Of a stretch of DNA of 64,000 nucleotides, positions 24,710 to 33,017 are shown piece by piece (the first letter of the stretch is position 1; each line of letters starts with the position of its first letter). Origin of the DNA: Clostridiaceae bacterium Marseille-Q3526 (GTDB taxonomy: Bacteria; Bacillota; Clostridia; Lachnospirales; Lachnospiraceae); the NCBI GenBank assembly GCA_018223375.1, contig JAGTTS010000006.1:1-64000 (forward strand), given 5' to 3'. The translations under genes were made by a program, and so were the position numbers. The notes beneath the pieces were generated by a model. That model had not been told where the DNA came from. It made no database searches and saw nothing but the letters and a program-made list of their open reading frames with translations.

Positions 24710-25693
24710 ATGCCAAATTACAAATCAACAGATGCCCTTATGCGGCATCTCCGGAATGATGGAATTGCCATTTCAGGCAGTTCGCAAAAGCAACAATTGA
24801 TTAATACTGGATATTTTCATGGATATAAGGGATACCGTTTTTTTATTTCATCCAATCGTAGAATTCCGTTTACTTCATATAACGAAATTAACGCTACGAT
24901 TCAATATGATACAAAATTAAAATCATTATTATACGGTAAAATGATGTTGATTGAAACAGCTCTTAAAAATATTGCCCTTAATACTATTATGGCAGAAATT
25001 GACTCCAACAGCATTTATGACATGTATGACAAAGCTGTCAGCAGCTATAAAAATGCTCCCCCAGGAACTACTGAAGACATTAGGAAAAAATTTCAAAACA
25101 ATAAATTGAATTTGCAAGGTTCCATTCAAAATTCTATTGCCGCAGCATACCGAAAAGAGAATCCGAAAATTACGCATTTTTATAATACTGCAAATTATAA
25201 TGAAGTTCCCATTTGGGCAATCTTTGAAATTTTAACAATGGGAGATTTTGGATATCTTCTTTCCTGCTTAACCCAAGATATCAGAAGAAAAATTTCCAAA
25301 AATATTGGTTTGAATCTATCTAGTGACACTAATTGTACATTAGTTTATAAATATGTATACGCATTAAAAGATTTAAGAAATGCCATTGCACATAATGACG
25401 TTGCTTATGATACACGTTTTAGAAAAATAGATCCCTCAAAACCTATGAAACAATGCTTAATGATAGAAATGAGACTTCCATACATAAATTTCAAGACTAT
25501 CGGTGACTATATCATTCTTATATGTTATTTTTTAAAACTGTTAAAAATATCCAAAACCGAAATCAAATCATTCATAAGAGAATTTGAAAAAATAACCAAA
25601 GAATACAAAGAGCAGGTTAGTTCTGACGTAGCCGCAATCACGATTCATCCAGATTTGTTTCCACGGATGACAATTTTAAAAAATACACTTTGA
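24710..25693 (+). CDS. Abi family (AbiD/AbiF, Abi_2) abortive-infection protein
   Basis: A 327-residue AT-rich gene unlike its neighbours in composition. The N-terminal YKSTDALMRHLRNDGIAIS and the NTGYFHGYKGYRFFIS segment match the Abi_2 family, whose members (AbiD, AbiF) give phage resistance in lactococci. Near residue 222 the HEPN-type RNase motif Rx4H is present as LRNAIAHND. A likely mode is RNA cleavage on infection, leading to growth arrest. The ATG is preceded by CAGGAGA. A strong promoter lies 117 nt upstream, and a short structured RNA with its own promoter begins directly after the stop. The locus splits the sugar-acid operon from its presumed permease, consistent with insertion. 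Confidence 0.82.
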   Translation: MPNYKSTDALMRHLRNDGIAISGSSQKQQLINTGYFHGYKGYRFFISSNRRIPFTSYNEINATIQYDTKLKSLLYGKMMLIETALKNIALNTIMAEIDSNSIYDMYDKAVSSYKNAPPGTTEDIRKKFQNNKLNLQGSIQNSIAAAYRKENPKITHFYNTANYNEVPIWAIFEILTMGDFGYLLSCLTQDIRRKISKNIGLNLSSDTNCTLVYKYVYALKDLRNAIAHNDVAYDTRFRKIDPSKPMKQCLMIEMRLPYINFKTIGDYIILICYFLKLLKISKTEIKSFIREFEKITKEYKEQVSSDVAAITIHPDLFPRMTILKNTL

Positions 25694-25697
25694 TCTC

Positions 25698-25726
25698 TTG
25701 CATATTTTTTGCCGTTTTAGTATACT
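25698..25726 (+). promoter_or_regulatory. Promoter of a small RNA behind the Abi gene
   Basis: TTGCAT (25698-25703), 17-nt spacer, TATACT (25721-25726), starting 5 nt after the Abi stop codon. The -35 resembles that of the Abi gene (TTGCAC). Confidence 0.7.
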
Positions 25727-25732
25727 ATTAAT

Positions 25733-25797
25733 AGCAATTGGGGTATGTGTTTGCGGACACATACTTGGAGGAGCCGGAGAAACCTGGCTCCTCTTTT
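25733..25797 (+). ncRNA. Abi-associated small RNA candidate, two hairpins
   Basis: From the promoter just upstream a transcript of about 65 nt is predicted. It folds into GTATGTGT-TTGCGG-ACACATAC (25743-25764) and a terminator hairpin GAGGAGCC-N10-GGCTCCTC (25768-25793) ending in TTTT. No reading frame fits. An RNA motif associated with abiF genes has been reported from comparative genomics, so this may be that RNA, perhaps acting as an antitoxin or guide. Membership in the described family is inferred from position only. Confidence 0.6.
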
Positions 25798-25900
25798 AAT
25801 ATATCATGCCGTCTTTTTATTTTAATATTTTGAAATCCCTTTTAAATTTACATCGATGCATACACAACGGCTTAGCAGACATTTCCCCCCTTCACTATAT

Positions 25901-26006
25901 GTTCTAAAATGAAACCCATTCTTTCCTATCTGCCTTTATTGTTCCATTTATAAACAGTTTTTCATTTTCTATTTATATTTTTTTAATATTTGTTCATAAA
26001 TGAAAC
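25901..26006 (+). promoter_or_regulatory. Three copies of the shared 15-bp operator motif
   Basis: GTTCTAAAATGAAAC (25901-25915), GTTCCATTTATAAAC (25941-25955) and GTTCATAAATGAAAC (25992-26006). They match the two copies before the kinase gene at 18555. The last ends 20 bp before the -35 of the permease promoter. Confidence 0.65.
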
Positions 26007-26026
26007 ATAATCAGAGGTTGATTTTA

Positions 26027-26055
26027 TTGTCTTCTCTCTCAGCATCTTATATAAT
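26027..26055 (+). promoter_or_regulatory. Promoter of the permease gene
   Basis: TTGTCT (26027-26032), 17-nt spacer, TATAAT (26050-26055), giving a leader of about 85 nt. Confidence 0.7.
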
Positions 26056-26147
26056 TAATGCAAATGAAAGCCATACCAGATTGTGCAGATTGCAGAACTG
26101 ACTGCACAGGGTATGAGGCTACTATAAGATATGAGGAGGAAAAACAT

Positions 26148-27422
26148 ATGACCACCCAAATGATTATTGCTTTAGCAATCACAGCGCTCATGGTCGTTCT
26201 GATCATGATGGACAAGCTGCCATTTGGCGCGCCGCCTCTGTTAGCCTGTCTTCTGCTCGTTATTTTCGGAATAGCAGATATCAAGGCAGCCTTTGGCGGA
26301 TTCTCTAACGCAACCATCGTTATGCTTGCCGAGTTCATGGCAATCATCGCAGCTCTTCAGAAAACAAGCTTTATCGCTAATTTCAAGAAGACCATGTTTA
26401 AGATCGCCAACCAGGGCGGAATCAAGGCTTACATGCTGATGATTCTCATCGTTATGTTAGGCTGCAGCCTGTTCGGAACCGGTTCCACCGCTTACTACGT
26501 TATGGTTATCGGCTTCCTGTCCACACTGCCCTACACAAAGAAGCTTCCGCCGTCCAAGGTTGTTATGACAGCAGGCTTCGCTGCGAACCATCCGTTAATT
26601 CCGTTCAACACAGCGCTGCAGTACGGTATCGTAATCGCAGTATTAAACAGCGCCGGCGTTGCAGCGAACATCCCGGTTTCCAAGTTTGCCATTGTAAACC
26701 TGTTCCTGTCCTTAGGCTTCCTGCTTAACTGTGTGATTCAGTATAAGTTTCTGCCGGATCATCCGATTGCAGCTTCCACTGACGCAGCAGTGACAGAGGA
26801 CGCAGCTCCTTCCCTTCCAAAGTGGAAAGAGCAGGTTACATACTTCGTATTCATCCTGGCTGTAGTCGGTATGCTTCTTCAGAGCAAAATCGGCGACGCA
26901 GGCTACGCTATCGCAGGTATCTCCGTTGGCGTAATCCTCGTGACAGGCGTTCTGGATTTCAAGGAAATCCGCGATTCTATCAGCGCTCCTATCATCCTGA
27001 TGTCCGCCGGTGTTATCGGTGTGGCTGACGCTCTTGGAAGCACAGGACTGACAGACCTGGTAGGTTCCACTGTAGCTAATATGCTGGGAACAAACGTAAA
27101 CCCATTCGTTATGATTTTCGTTTTCTGTATCCTCACAAGTGTGCTTGCTACACTGACAGGATCTACAATCGGAACTGTTTACGTATTCGCTCCTCTTGCC
27201 ATCGCTACCTGCACAAGCCTTGGACTTGATCCGACTGCAGCAGCATGTGCAATCGTAATCTCCGGATGGTGCGGACACTTCCTTCCTATCGACGGTATGC
27301 CGGCCATGGTTATGGGCGTCGGAAACTACAGCAGTAAGGAATTCTGTAAGTTCACCATTCCGCAGTACTTCATCCGTCTGCTGGCATTAACAGCAGGAGC
27401 CCTGTTAGTATTCCCGATGTAA
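26148..27422 (+). CDS. SLC13/CitM-like anion permease
   Basis: A 424-residue integral membrane protein with about 11-12 hydrophobic helices. It resembles the ion-transporter superfamily of SLC13/DASS, CitMHS and ArsB-type carriers: FGAPPLLACLLLVIFGI, FSNATIVMLAEFMAIIAAL and the paired loops GTGSTAYYVMVIG and GSTIGTVYVFAPLAI. Such carriers move di- and tricarboxylates or other organic anions with sodium or protons. The operator copies it shares with the sugar-acid operon suggest that it imports that operon's substrate. I use the ATG at 26148, which has GAGGAGG 9 nt upstream; the upstream in-frame ATGs have no ribosome binding site. Confidence 0.8.
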   Translation: MTTQMIIALAITALMVVLIMMDKLPFGAPPLLACLLLVIFGIADIKAAFGGFSNATIVMLAEFMAIIAALQKTSFIANFKKTMFKIANQGGIKAYMLMILIVMLGCSLFGTGSTAYYVMVIGFLSTLPYTKKLPPSKVVMTAGFAANHPLIPFNTALQYGIVIAVLNSAGVAANIPVSKFAIVNLFLSLGFLLNCVIQYKFLPDHPIAASTDAAVTEDAAPSLPKWKEQVTYFVFILAVVGMLLQSKIGDAGYAIAGISVGVILVTGVLDFKEIRDSISAPIILMSAGVIGVADALGSTGLTDLVGSTVANMLGTNVNPFVMIFVFCILTSVLATLTGSTIGTVYVFAPLAIATCTSLGLDPTAAACAIVISGWCGHFLPIDGMPAMVMGVGNYSSKEFCKFTIPQYFIRLLALTAGALLVFPM

Positions 27423-27456
27423 TCGTTTCGGGCCTGTAAAAGAAAGAGGTACAGTT

Positions 27457-27804
27457 ATGAAGAATAAATTTGAATTAGAGCACGTTGGCATCAATACTCC
27501 GAATCCAGAGGAGGCTGAGAAGTTAGCCCAGCTGTTAAGCCTGGTATTCAACCTGGAACCTCGCCACGGACAGAAATCCGAGTTCGCTGGGCCATACTTT
27601 GAGTGCATGAAGGCTCCATTCCTGGGAACGAACGGCCACATTGCCATGCGCACTCCTGATTTAACAGCTGCCGCTGAGGAGCTGAAGGAAAAAGGCTTTG
27701 ACCTCAACATGGACACAGCCGCTTACACAGAAGACGGAAAATTAAAGAACGTCTATCTGGCAGGAGAATTCGGCGGCTTCGCTATCCACATTATGCAGAA
27801 ATAA
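27457..27804 (+). CDS. VOC (glyoxalase-like) family protein
   Basis: A 115-residue protein with the beta-alpha-beta-beta-beta fold pattern of the vicinal oxygen chelate family: FELEHVGINTPNPEEAEKLA at the start, FLGTNGHIAMRTPDLTAAAE in the middle and EFGGFAIHIMQK at the end. Similar small VOC proteins accompany 2-keto-3-deoxy-phosphogluconate aldolase genes in Firmicutes. It is 34 nt after the permease with AGAGG before the ATG and ends at a strong terminator, so the two form an operon. A metal-dependent isomerase or epimerase step on a sugar acid is likely but not shown. Confidence 0.75.
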   Translation: MKNKFELEHVGINTPNPEEAEKLAQLLSLVFNLEPRHGQKSEFAGPYFECMKAPFLGTNGHIAMRTPDLTAAAEELKEKGFDLNMDTAAYTEDGKLKNVYLAGEFGGFAIHIMQK

Positions 27805-27834
27805 TTCTTTTATTTGTTAATGAACCTTTCCAAG

Positions 27835-27884
27835 AAAAACAGAACCCGGTCTCTGGCATCTTCCAGAAACCGGGTTCTGTTTTT
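27835..27884. terminator. Strong bidirectional terminator
   Basis: AAAAACAGAACCCGGT pairs perfectly with ACCGGGTTCTGTTTTT. It separates the convergent VOC gene and histidine kinase gene. Confidence 0.92.
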
Positions 27885-27907
27885 CTTTGTCTGCTTTTTC
27901 TTCTCTT

Positions 27908-29269
27908 TTACGCCTGCTCTTCGATTGGAAGCTCTGCCGTAAAGACGCTTCCCTCCCCGTACACGCTCTCCGCCCGGATACTTCCCCCGTGGACTCTGGC
28001 AATCCACGCTGCCATGGAAAGTCCTAATCCTGTTCCCTCGGAGCTTCGGGAACGATCGGCCCGGTAAAACCGGTTAAATATCTGTCCCAGGTCTTCCCTC
28101 CTGATTCCAATTCCCGTATCACGCACCGTCAAAACAGCGTATTTTCCTCTTTTTCTCAGGGAAACCTCCGCGCTGCCGCCCGGGCGGTTGTAGCGGATGG
28201 CGTTGGACACCAGATTATTGACCATGCGGATGAGAAGCGTCTCGTCTCCCGTTATCTGAAGCTCCTCCGTGTTCCAGGTCAGCTCCACCTGGCGCTCTGC
28301 GGCCATGGCCTCAAGCTCCTCGCAGACGGTCTCGCATAGTACGTTCAGTTCTACAGGTTCCCTCTCCGGCACAAATTTTCCATTTTCCGCCCGGCTCAGA
28401 AGAAGGAGCTGGGATACGATGGAGTTCATCCTCTCAGACTGCTTTAAAACGGCTTCAAACGCTTCTCTCTTTTCCTCTTCCCCCGCCTGCCCGGAAAGGG
28501 CGAACTCGCACTGAGAACGGATCACTGCAATCGGCGTGCGAAGTTCATGGGACACGTCGGAAGAGAACTGCCTCTCCGCCTCGAAAGAGGCCTGAAGACG
28601 GGCCAGCATCTCGTTCATGGTATCTCCCAGCTGGTTCAGCTCATCTCCCCGTCCGTCTGTCTCGATTCTCTGGCTCAAATCGCTGCCGGTTCCAATGGCT
28701 CTGGCCGTCTCTGCCATCTGCGTTACCGGCCGGAACGCCCGCCTGGTAATCCGGAAGCCGCCGAGAGCCGCCAGAACCGCCAGAAGAGGCAGCGCAGATC
28801 CGAAAAGAATCGGCAGATTACCCAGGGCCTGCCCGTACTCTGTCATGGAAATCATGCCTCTCACCCAGAATCCGGCGTCTTCCCCTTCCGAATACACATC
28901 GTAGATCATCCACCGCTCCCTGCCGCTGGAGGCCGTCTTAATGGTCTGATCCTCCAGCAGAGAATCCACCTGAATCCCCCTTGTCACCTTAGGAGCCAGA
29001 AGGCGCCCCTGTGTGTCATAGAGAAAGACAGAAACTCCGTTCTTGTAGAAATCCAGTTCCTCCGCGTCCAGCTCTCCGTATCTGAAACGGACCTGTGAAA
29101 CCGCGTCTGTCACCGTATCCACCAGCCGCTCCCGCATCTGCCTGCCTGACATACGCTGGGAAGAGGAGACAAGGTATACTGCCGTAATTCCAAATACGAG
29201 AATCATGAAGAAGGTATACCAGAGCGTGACTCTGGCCTTGATGGAAAGTCCTTTATGCCTTTTCTTCAT
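27908..29269 (-). CDS. Sensor histidine kinase
   Basis: A 453-residue membrane kinase. Two membrane helices (about 12-34 and 152-172) flank an extracytoplasmic sensor of about 115 residues. A HAMP domain (about 173-228) follows, then the dimerisation domain with His241 in SSDVSHELRTPIAVI. The ATPase domain has the N box (MVNNLVSNAIRYN), DTGIGI and GTGLGLSMAAWI. It is the partner of the OmpR-family regulator encoded just upstream (3-nt gap), which it would phosphorylate in response to an unknown envelope signal. The divergent lipoprotein gene is a plausible target. Confidence 0.93.
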   Translation of the reverse strand: MKKRHKGLSIKARVTLWYTFFMILVFGITAVYLVSSSQRMSGRQMRERLVDTVTDAVSQVRFRYGELDAEELDFYKNGVSVFLYDTQGRLLAPKVTRGIQVDSLLEDQTIKTASSGRERWMIYDVYSEGEDAGFWVRGMISMTEYGQALGNLPILFGSALPLLAVLAALGGFRITRRAFRPVTQMAETARAIGTGSDLSQRIETDGRGDELNQLGDTMNEMLARLQASFEAERQFSSDVSHELRTPIAVIRSQCEFALSGQAGEEEKREAFEAVLKQSERMNSIVSQLLLLSRAENGKFVPEREPVELNVLCETVCEELEAMAAERQVELTWNTEELQITGDETLLIRMVNNLVSNAIRYNRPGGSAEVSLRKRGKYAVLTVRDTGIGIRREDLGQIFNRFYRADRSRSSEGTGLGLSMAAWIARVHGGSIRAESVYGEGSVFTAELPIEEQA

Positions 29270-29272
29270 GGA

Positions 29273-29944
29273 CTATTCCTCCCGCAGCGTGTACCCGGCT
29301 CCCCGGATGGTGTGGATGAGTTTTTTCTCAAAGGGATCATCCAGCTTTTTCCTGAGATACCGGATATAGACATCCACAATATTGCTGCCGCCCTCAAACC
29401 CGTAATCCCAGACCTGATTTTCCAGCTGTGTCCTGGACAGCACAGCTCCCTTGTGGCGGATTAGGGACTCTAACAGCGCGAATTCCTTCGAGGAAAGATT
29501 AATCTCCTTCCCTCCGCGAATCACTCTTCTGGTGGAAAATTCCACTGTCAGATCTCCCACAGAGACAGCGTCTGTCTTTTCCGGCGAACGCCTCCTCAAA
29601 AGCGCCCGGATCCGGGCTGCCAGCTCCTCAAATTCAAACGGCTTGGTCAGGTAATCGTCCGCCCCTGCGTCCAGGCCGCCCACCCGGTCCCCTACCGAAT
29701 CTCTGGCTGTCAGAAGCAGAACCGGAATCTGGCTTCCCCGGCTTCTCAAAGTCCTAAGCACGGTGAGACCGTCCATGTTCGGCATCATAATGTCAAGAAT
29801 CGCCACATCATACTCTGTATGCTCCAGGTAATAGAGAGCCTCCTCCCCGTCCGGGCATCCGTCCGCTCCAAATCCAGCCGCCCTGAGCCGTTTTATCGTA
29901 ATTTCCCGAAGATCCGGCTCGTCCTCCGCCAATAGAATTCTCAT
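29273..29944 (-). CDS. OmpR/PhoB family response regulator
   Basis: A 223-residue regulator. The receiver domain has acidic residues in LLAEDEPD, phospho-acceptor Asp51 in AILDIMMPN, and the conserved Thr (LLTARD) and Lys (YLTKPFEFEEL). The C-terminal winged helix (about 125-220) has ALLESLIRHKGAVLSRTQL and NIVDVYIRYLRKKLDD. It is cotranscribed with the kinase gene downstream. The start is supported by GGAGGGACC before the ATG. Confidence 0.95.
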   Translation of the reverse strand: MRILLAEDEPDLREITIKRLRAAGFGADGCPDGEEALYYLEHTEYDVAILDIMMPNMDGLTVLRTLRSRGSQIPVLLLTARDSVGDRVGGLDAGADDYLTKPFEFEELAARIRALLRRRSPEKTDAVSVGDLTVEFSTRRVIRGGKEINLSSKEFALLESLIRHKGAVLSRTQLENQVWDYGFEGGSNIVDVYIRYLRKKLDDPFEKKLIHTIRGAGYTLREE

Positions 29945-30145
29945 ATGGTCCCTCCTCGTCTTTTCCTTGCATTTTTTCTTCTATTTATGTATCATTTCTA
30001 ATGTATTTTTAATTTTACCCCTGTAAACTATGGTTATCAACAAAAAAGAGGAAAAACGGTGCAGAAAGAAAGCTTTCCCTGCTCCACCAAAAGCCACCGG
30101 AAATTTTTCTTCCGCTTATTTTCTTATTTAAAAGGAGGATTTTGT

Positions 30146-30832
30146 ATGAAACGAAATGACAATCCATATGATAAAATGCTCAACACCGCCGGCAGGGCCG
30201 CTAAAGCTGCGGCTTCGGGCCTTCTCCTGGCTCTTCTTCTGGCTGGCTGCTCTCAGAAAAACCCTGTCAAAACCCAGCCTATTTCCTCTATGGAAAGCAG
30301 CTCAGAGGCGCTGGGAGAAACTTCTCAGACAGCTGCGGCTTCCGAGATCTCTCCGTCCGCCTCTGGCACGGCGGGAAGCATAGAAACGGACGCTGAAAGC
30401 TACTACCGCGCGAAGGCCGAGCAGGACGCCATCCACATTGATATTGCGAAGCTGGAAGCGGACTTCCGGGTGGGGAAACTGTCAAAAGAAGACTTTGCCG
30501 CTCAAAAATCCCAGCTGGAAGCGGAGAAAGACGCCCTGGATCGAGAGGAGGATCGTCTGGAAGACAGCCTGGATCTGGCCTACAGCCAGAGCAGTCCCTC
30601 TCTCCCGTCAGGGAGTCTGGAAGAACTGCGCTCTATGGCGTCTGAGCTGGAGCAAAAGGAACATCAGCTGGAAGCCCAGGAGGACGCTCTGGAGCAGAGC
30701 TACTGGTCTGGAGACGTGACGAGAGACGAGTTCATCGCTCAGCAGATTGAGCTCATCCGAACCGAAGAAACCATGGATCGGGAGGCAGATCTGCTGGAGG
30801 ACACCCTGGAAGCTATGGGGTTTGACGATTAA
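30146..30832 (+). CDS. Coiled-coil lipoprotein
   Basis: A 228-residue lipoprotein. The lipobox LLAGC (Cys35) follows a long n-region (KRNDNPYDKML...). A Ser/Ala/Thr-rich linker (40-95) comes next, then a highly charged Glu/Asp/Lys/Leu region (about 97-225) with strong coiled-coil character and short repeats such as LEAEKDALDREEDRLEDSL and LEAQEDALEQSYWSGDVTRD. The pattern of SKEDFAAQKSQLE and TRDEFIAQQIELI resembles SHOCT-like short helices. It is divergent from the two-component genes and may be their target. The start at 30146 has AAAGGAGG upstream. Its 3' end overlaps the 3' end of recN by 20 nt. Confidence 0.7.
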   Translation: MKRNDNPYDKMLNTAGRAAKAAASGLLLALLLAGCSQKNPVKTQPISSMESSSEALGETSQTAAASEISPSASGTAGSIETDAESYYRAKAEQDAIHIDIAKLEADFRVGKLSKEDFAAQKSQLEAEKDALDREEDRLEDSLDLAYSQSSPSLPSGSLEELRSMASELEQKEHQLEAQEDALEQSYWSGDVTRDEFIAQQIELIRTEETMDREADLLEDTLEAMGFDD

Positions 30833-32492
30833 GACGTTTCTTCTCTGCCGCCAGCGCCCGCATTTCCCGGGCGTTCTGGCGCACCGCCTCCGTAATTTCC
30901 GCACCGCCCAGAAGCCTTGCCAGTTCGTCTGTCATCTGTTCCTCTGACAGCCGCTTAATCTGTGTCACAGTTCTGTTTTCCTTCGCAGTCTTTCGTATCT
31001 CATAGTGGCTGTCGGCCATAGCCGCAATCTGGGGCAGGTGGGTGATGCAGATGACCTGGTGGCTTCCTGCGATGAGGCTCAGCTTCTCAGACACCATCTG
31101 CGCCGTCCGGCCGCTGATTCCCGTATCAATCTCGTCGAATATCAGCGTGGGAATATCGTCCGTCTCCGCCAGAACAGCCTTGATGGCCAGCATGATCCTG
31201 GACAGCTCGCCTCCGGAGGCCACAGCTCCCAGAGGACGCGGCGGCTCGCCCGGGTTCGTGGAAATCAAAAATTCCGCCTCGTCAAATCCGCCAGCCGTAT
31301 AGTGGGAAAGACGGCGGAATTCCATGGTAAACTCCACGTTCAGGAAATTTAAGTCAGAAAGCCCCTCTCTCATCCTCTCTGTCAGCGTCTGCGCCGTCTC
31401 CCGGCGGATTTTTGACAGTTCCCCGCAGAGAGTCTCCAAGCGCTCTTCCAGCTGGGCAAAGCGGCGTTCTGTCTCCTCTCTTCTCAGGTCAAAGTGTTCC
31501 AGCTCCTCCAGCTTTTCTCTCTTCTTATCCAGACTGTCCAGCACCTTCTCTATGGTGTCGCCGTATTTATTTTCCAGTCCCCGGATCAGGTCAAGGCGCT
31601 CCTCCGTCTCCCGGAAGGCTGCCTCGTCGAAGGTCATCTCCTCCATGTAGGAAGAAATTTCCCGGTTTAAATCGCTCATCAGCGCGTCCACATCGTAGAG
31701 CTGATCCCGGATGCCGGAAATTCCCTCATCGTACTCAGCTGCCTTCTCCACAGCCAGAAGCGCTCTCGCCACGGCGTCCCCGTTGACCGCCTGATAGGCC
31801 TCGGACAGGCTTTCCACAATCCTTCTGCTGTTGGAAAAACGGCGGTACGCGCTCTCCAGCTCCTCCTCCTCGCCAGGCTTTAAACCGGCGTTCTCAATCT
31901 CCTCGATCTCAAAACGCAGAAAATCCGTCTCCCTCAGAAGCTGCTCCCTGCCGCTCTGGTAATACTCCAGCTTCTTTTTCACAGCCGCGTACTCCTGGTA
32001 GGCTTCTGCTGTCTGTTCTTTTAATTTGGCAATTCTGGATTTTCCATACTCGTCGAGAATTTCGAGATGCTTGGCGTGATAGAGAAGGGACTGATGTTCA
32101 TGCTGTCCGTGAATATCAATGAGAATGCCCGTGATTTCCCGAAGCCTGGCGGCTGTCACCGTCTCGTCGTTGATGCGGCTGATGCTTCTGGAAGGCATGA
32201 TTTTCTTTGATATGATAAGATTTCCGTCTGCGTCCGGGCAGACCTCTCTGGCGGCCAGTTCCCGCCGTTTTTTTTCATCTGTGACGGAAAACACCAGTTC
32301 TACATAGGCATAATCGCAGCCCTGGCGGATCATGTCCTTCGACGTTTTTCCGCCCAGCGCTGCGTTGACAGAACCGATGATAACCGACTTTCCTGCTCCT
32401 GTCTCTCCTGTCAGGATATTGAGCCCCTCCTCAAATTCCACCTCAGCGGAATCGATCAGAGCCAGATTTCTGACGCTCAGATGAAACAGCAT
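30813..32492 (-). CDS. recN: DNA repair protein RecN
   Basis: A 559-residue SMC-like ATPase for double-strand break repair. Walker A is GETGAGKS (29-36), then long coiled coils with the central turn, the ABC signature VASGGELSRIMLAIK and Walker B TLIFDEIDTGISG near the C-terminus. It is the last gene of the conserved leftward block that begins with nusB. Its stop lies inside the convergent lipoprotein gene, so no terminator is visible between them. Confidence 0.96.
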   Translation of the reverse strand: MLFHLSVRNLALIDSAEVEFEEGLNILTGETGAGKSVIIGSVNAALGGKTSKDMIRQGCDYAYVELVFSVTDEKKRRELAAREVCPDADGNLIISKKIMPSRSISRINDETVTAARLREITGILIDIHGQHEHQSLLYHAKHLEILDEYGKSRIAKLKEQTAEAYQEYAAVKKKLEYYQSGREQLLRETDFLRFEIEEIENAGLKPGEEEELESAYRRFSNSRRIVESLSEAYQAVNGDAVARALLAVEKAAEYDEGISGIRDQLYDVDALMSDLNREISSYMEEMTFDEAAFRETEERLDLIRGLENKYGDTIEKVLDSLDKKREKLEELEHFDLRREETERRFAQLEERLETLCGELSKIRRETAQTLTERMREGLSDLNFLNVEFTMEFRRLSHYTAGGFDEAEFLISTNPGEPPRPLGAVASGGELSRIMLAIKAVLAETDDIPTLIFDEIDTGISGRTAQMVSEKLSLIAGSHQVICITHLPQIAAMADSHYEIRKTAKENRTVTQIKRLSEEQMTDELARLLGGAEITEAVRQNAREMRALAAEKKRLNRQTP

Positions 32493-32536
32493 GGTATCAC
32501 CTCTTTCTATTATGACAGTCCGTGTTCCGGACCTTT

Positions 32537-32989
32537 TTAATGATTGACTATCTTCTTTAATTTATCCATCAGAAGGATGGTGTCGTCCACCGTTCTGACA
32601 GCACACATAATGGTGTCGTCTCCTGCGATGCAGCCCACCACCTCGCTGAAATGGATGGCGTCCAGAGCGGCCGCTACCGCCATGGCCATGCCCGCCACGG
32701 TCTTAATGACCAGAATATTCTGGGCCATGTCCATGGAGAGAAAGCCGTCCCTCAGAATGCGGATATACTTGTCGTTAAAGGCCGTCTGCTGCGGATGGAA
32801 CACCGCGTACTTCTGCCGTCCGTGCTCTCCCTGGATCTTGGAGAGCTTCAGCTCCCTGATATCCCTGGACACCGTGGCCTGCGTCACGTTGTAGCCCTCC
32901 TTATTCAGGTACTCTGCCAGCTCCTCCTGAGTCTCAATGTTGTATTTTCCAATCAGCTCCACAATTTTGCTGTGACGTTCCAGTTTCAT
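32537..32989 (-). CDS. argR: Arginine repressor
   Basis: A 150-residue ArgR/AhrC protein. The N-terminal winged helix (RHSKIVELIGKYNIETQEEL, TQATVSRDIRELKLSKI) binds ARG boxes. The C-terminal hexamerisation and arginine-binding domain contains GCIAGDDTIMCAVRT. It controls arginine synthesis and breakdown. The position between nadK and recN is the usual one in clostridia. Confidence 0.96.
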   Translation of the reverse strand: MKLERHSKIVELIGKYNIETQEELAEYLNKEGYNVTQATVSRDIRELKLSKIQGEHGRQKYAVFHPQQTAFNDKYIRILRDGFLSMDMAQNILVIKTVAGMAMAVAAALDAIHFSEVVGCIAGDDTIMCAVRTVDDTILLMDKLKKIVNH

Positions 32990-33017
32990 GTGTTATCTCC
33001 CCTTCTTTTCATCTGCC

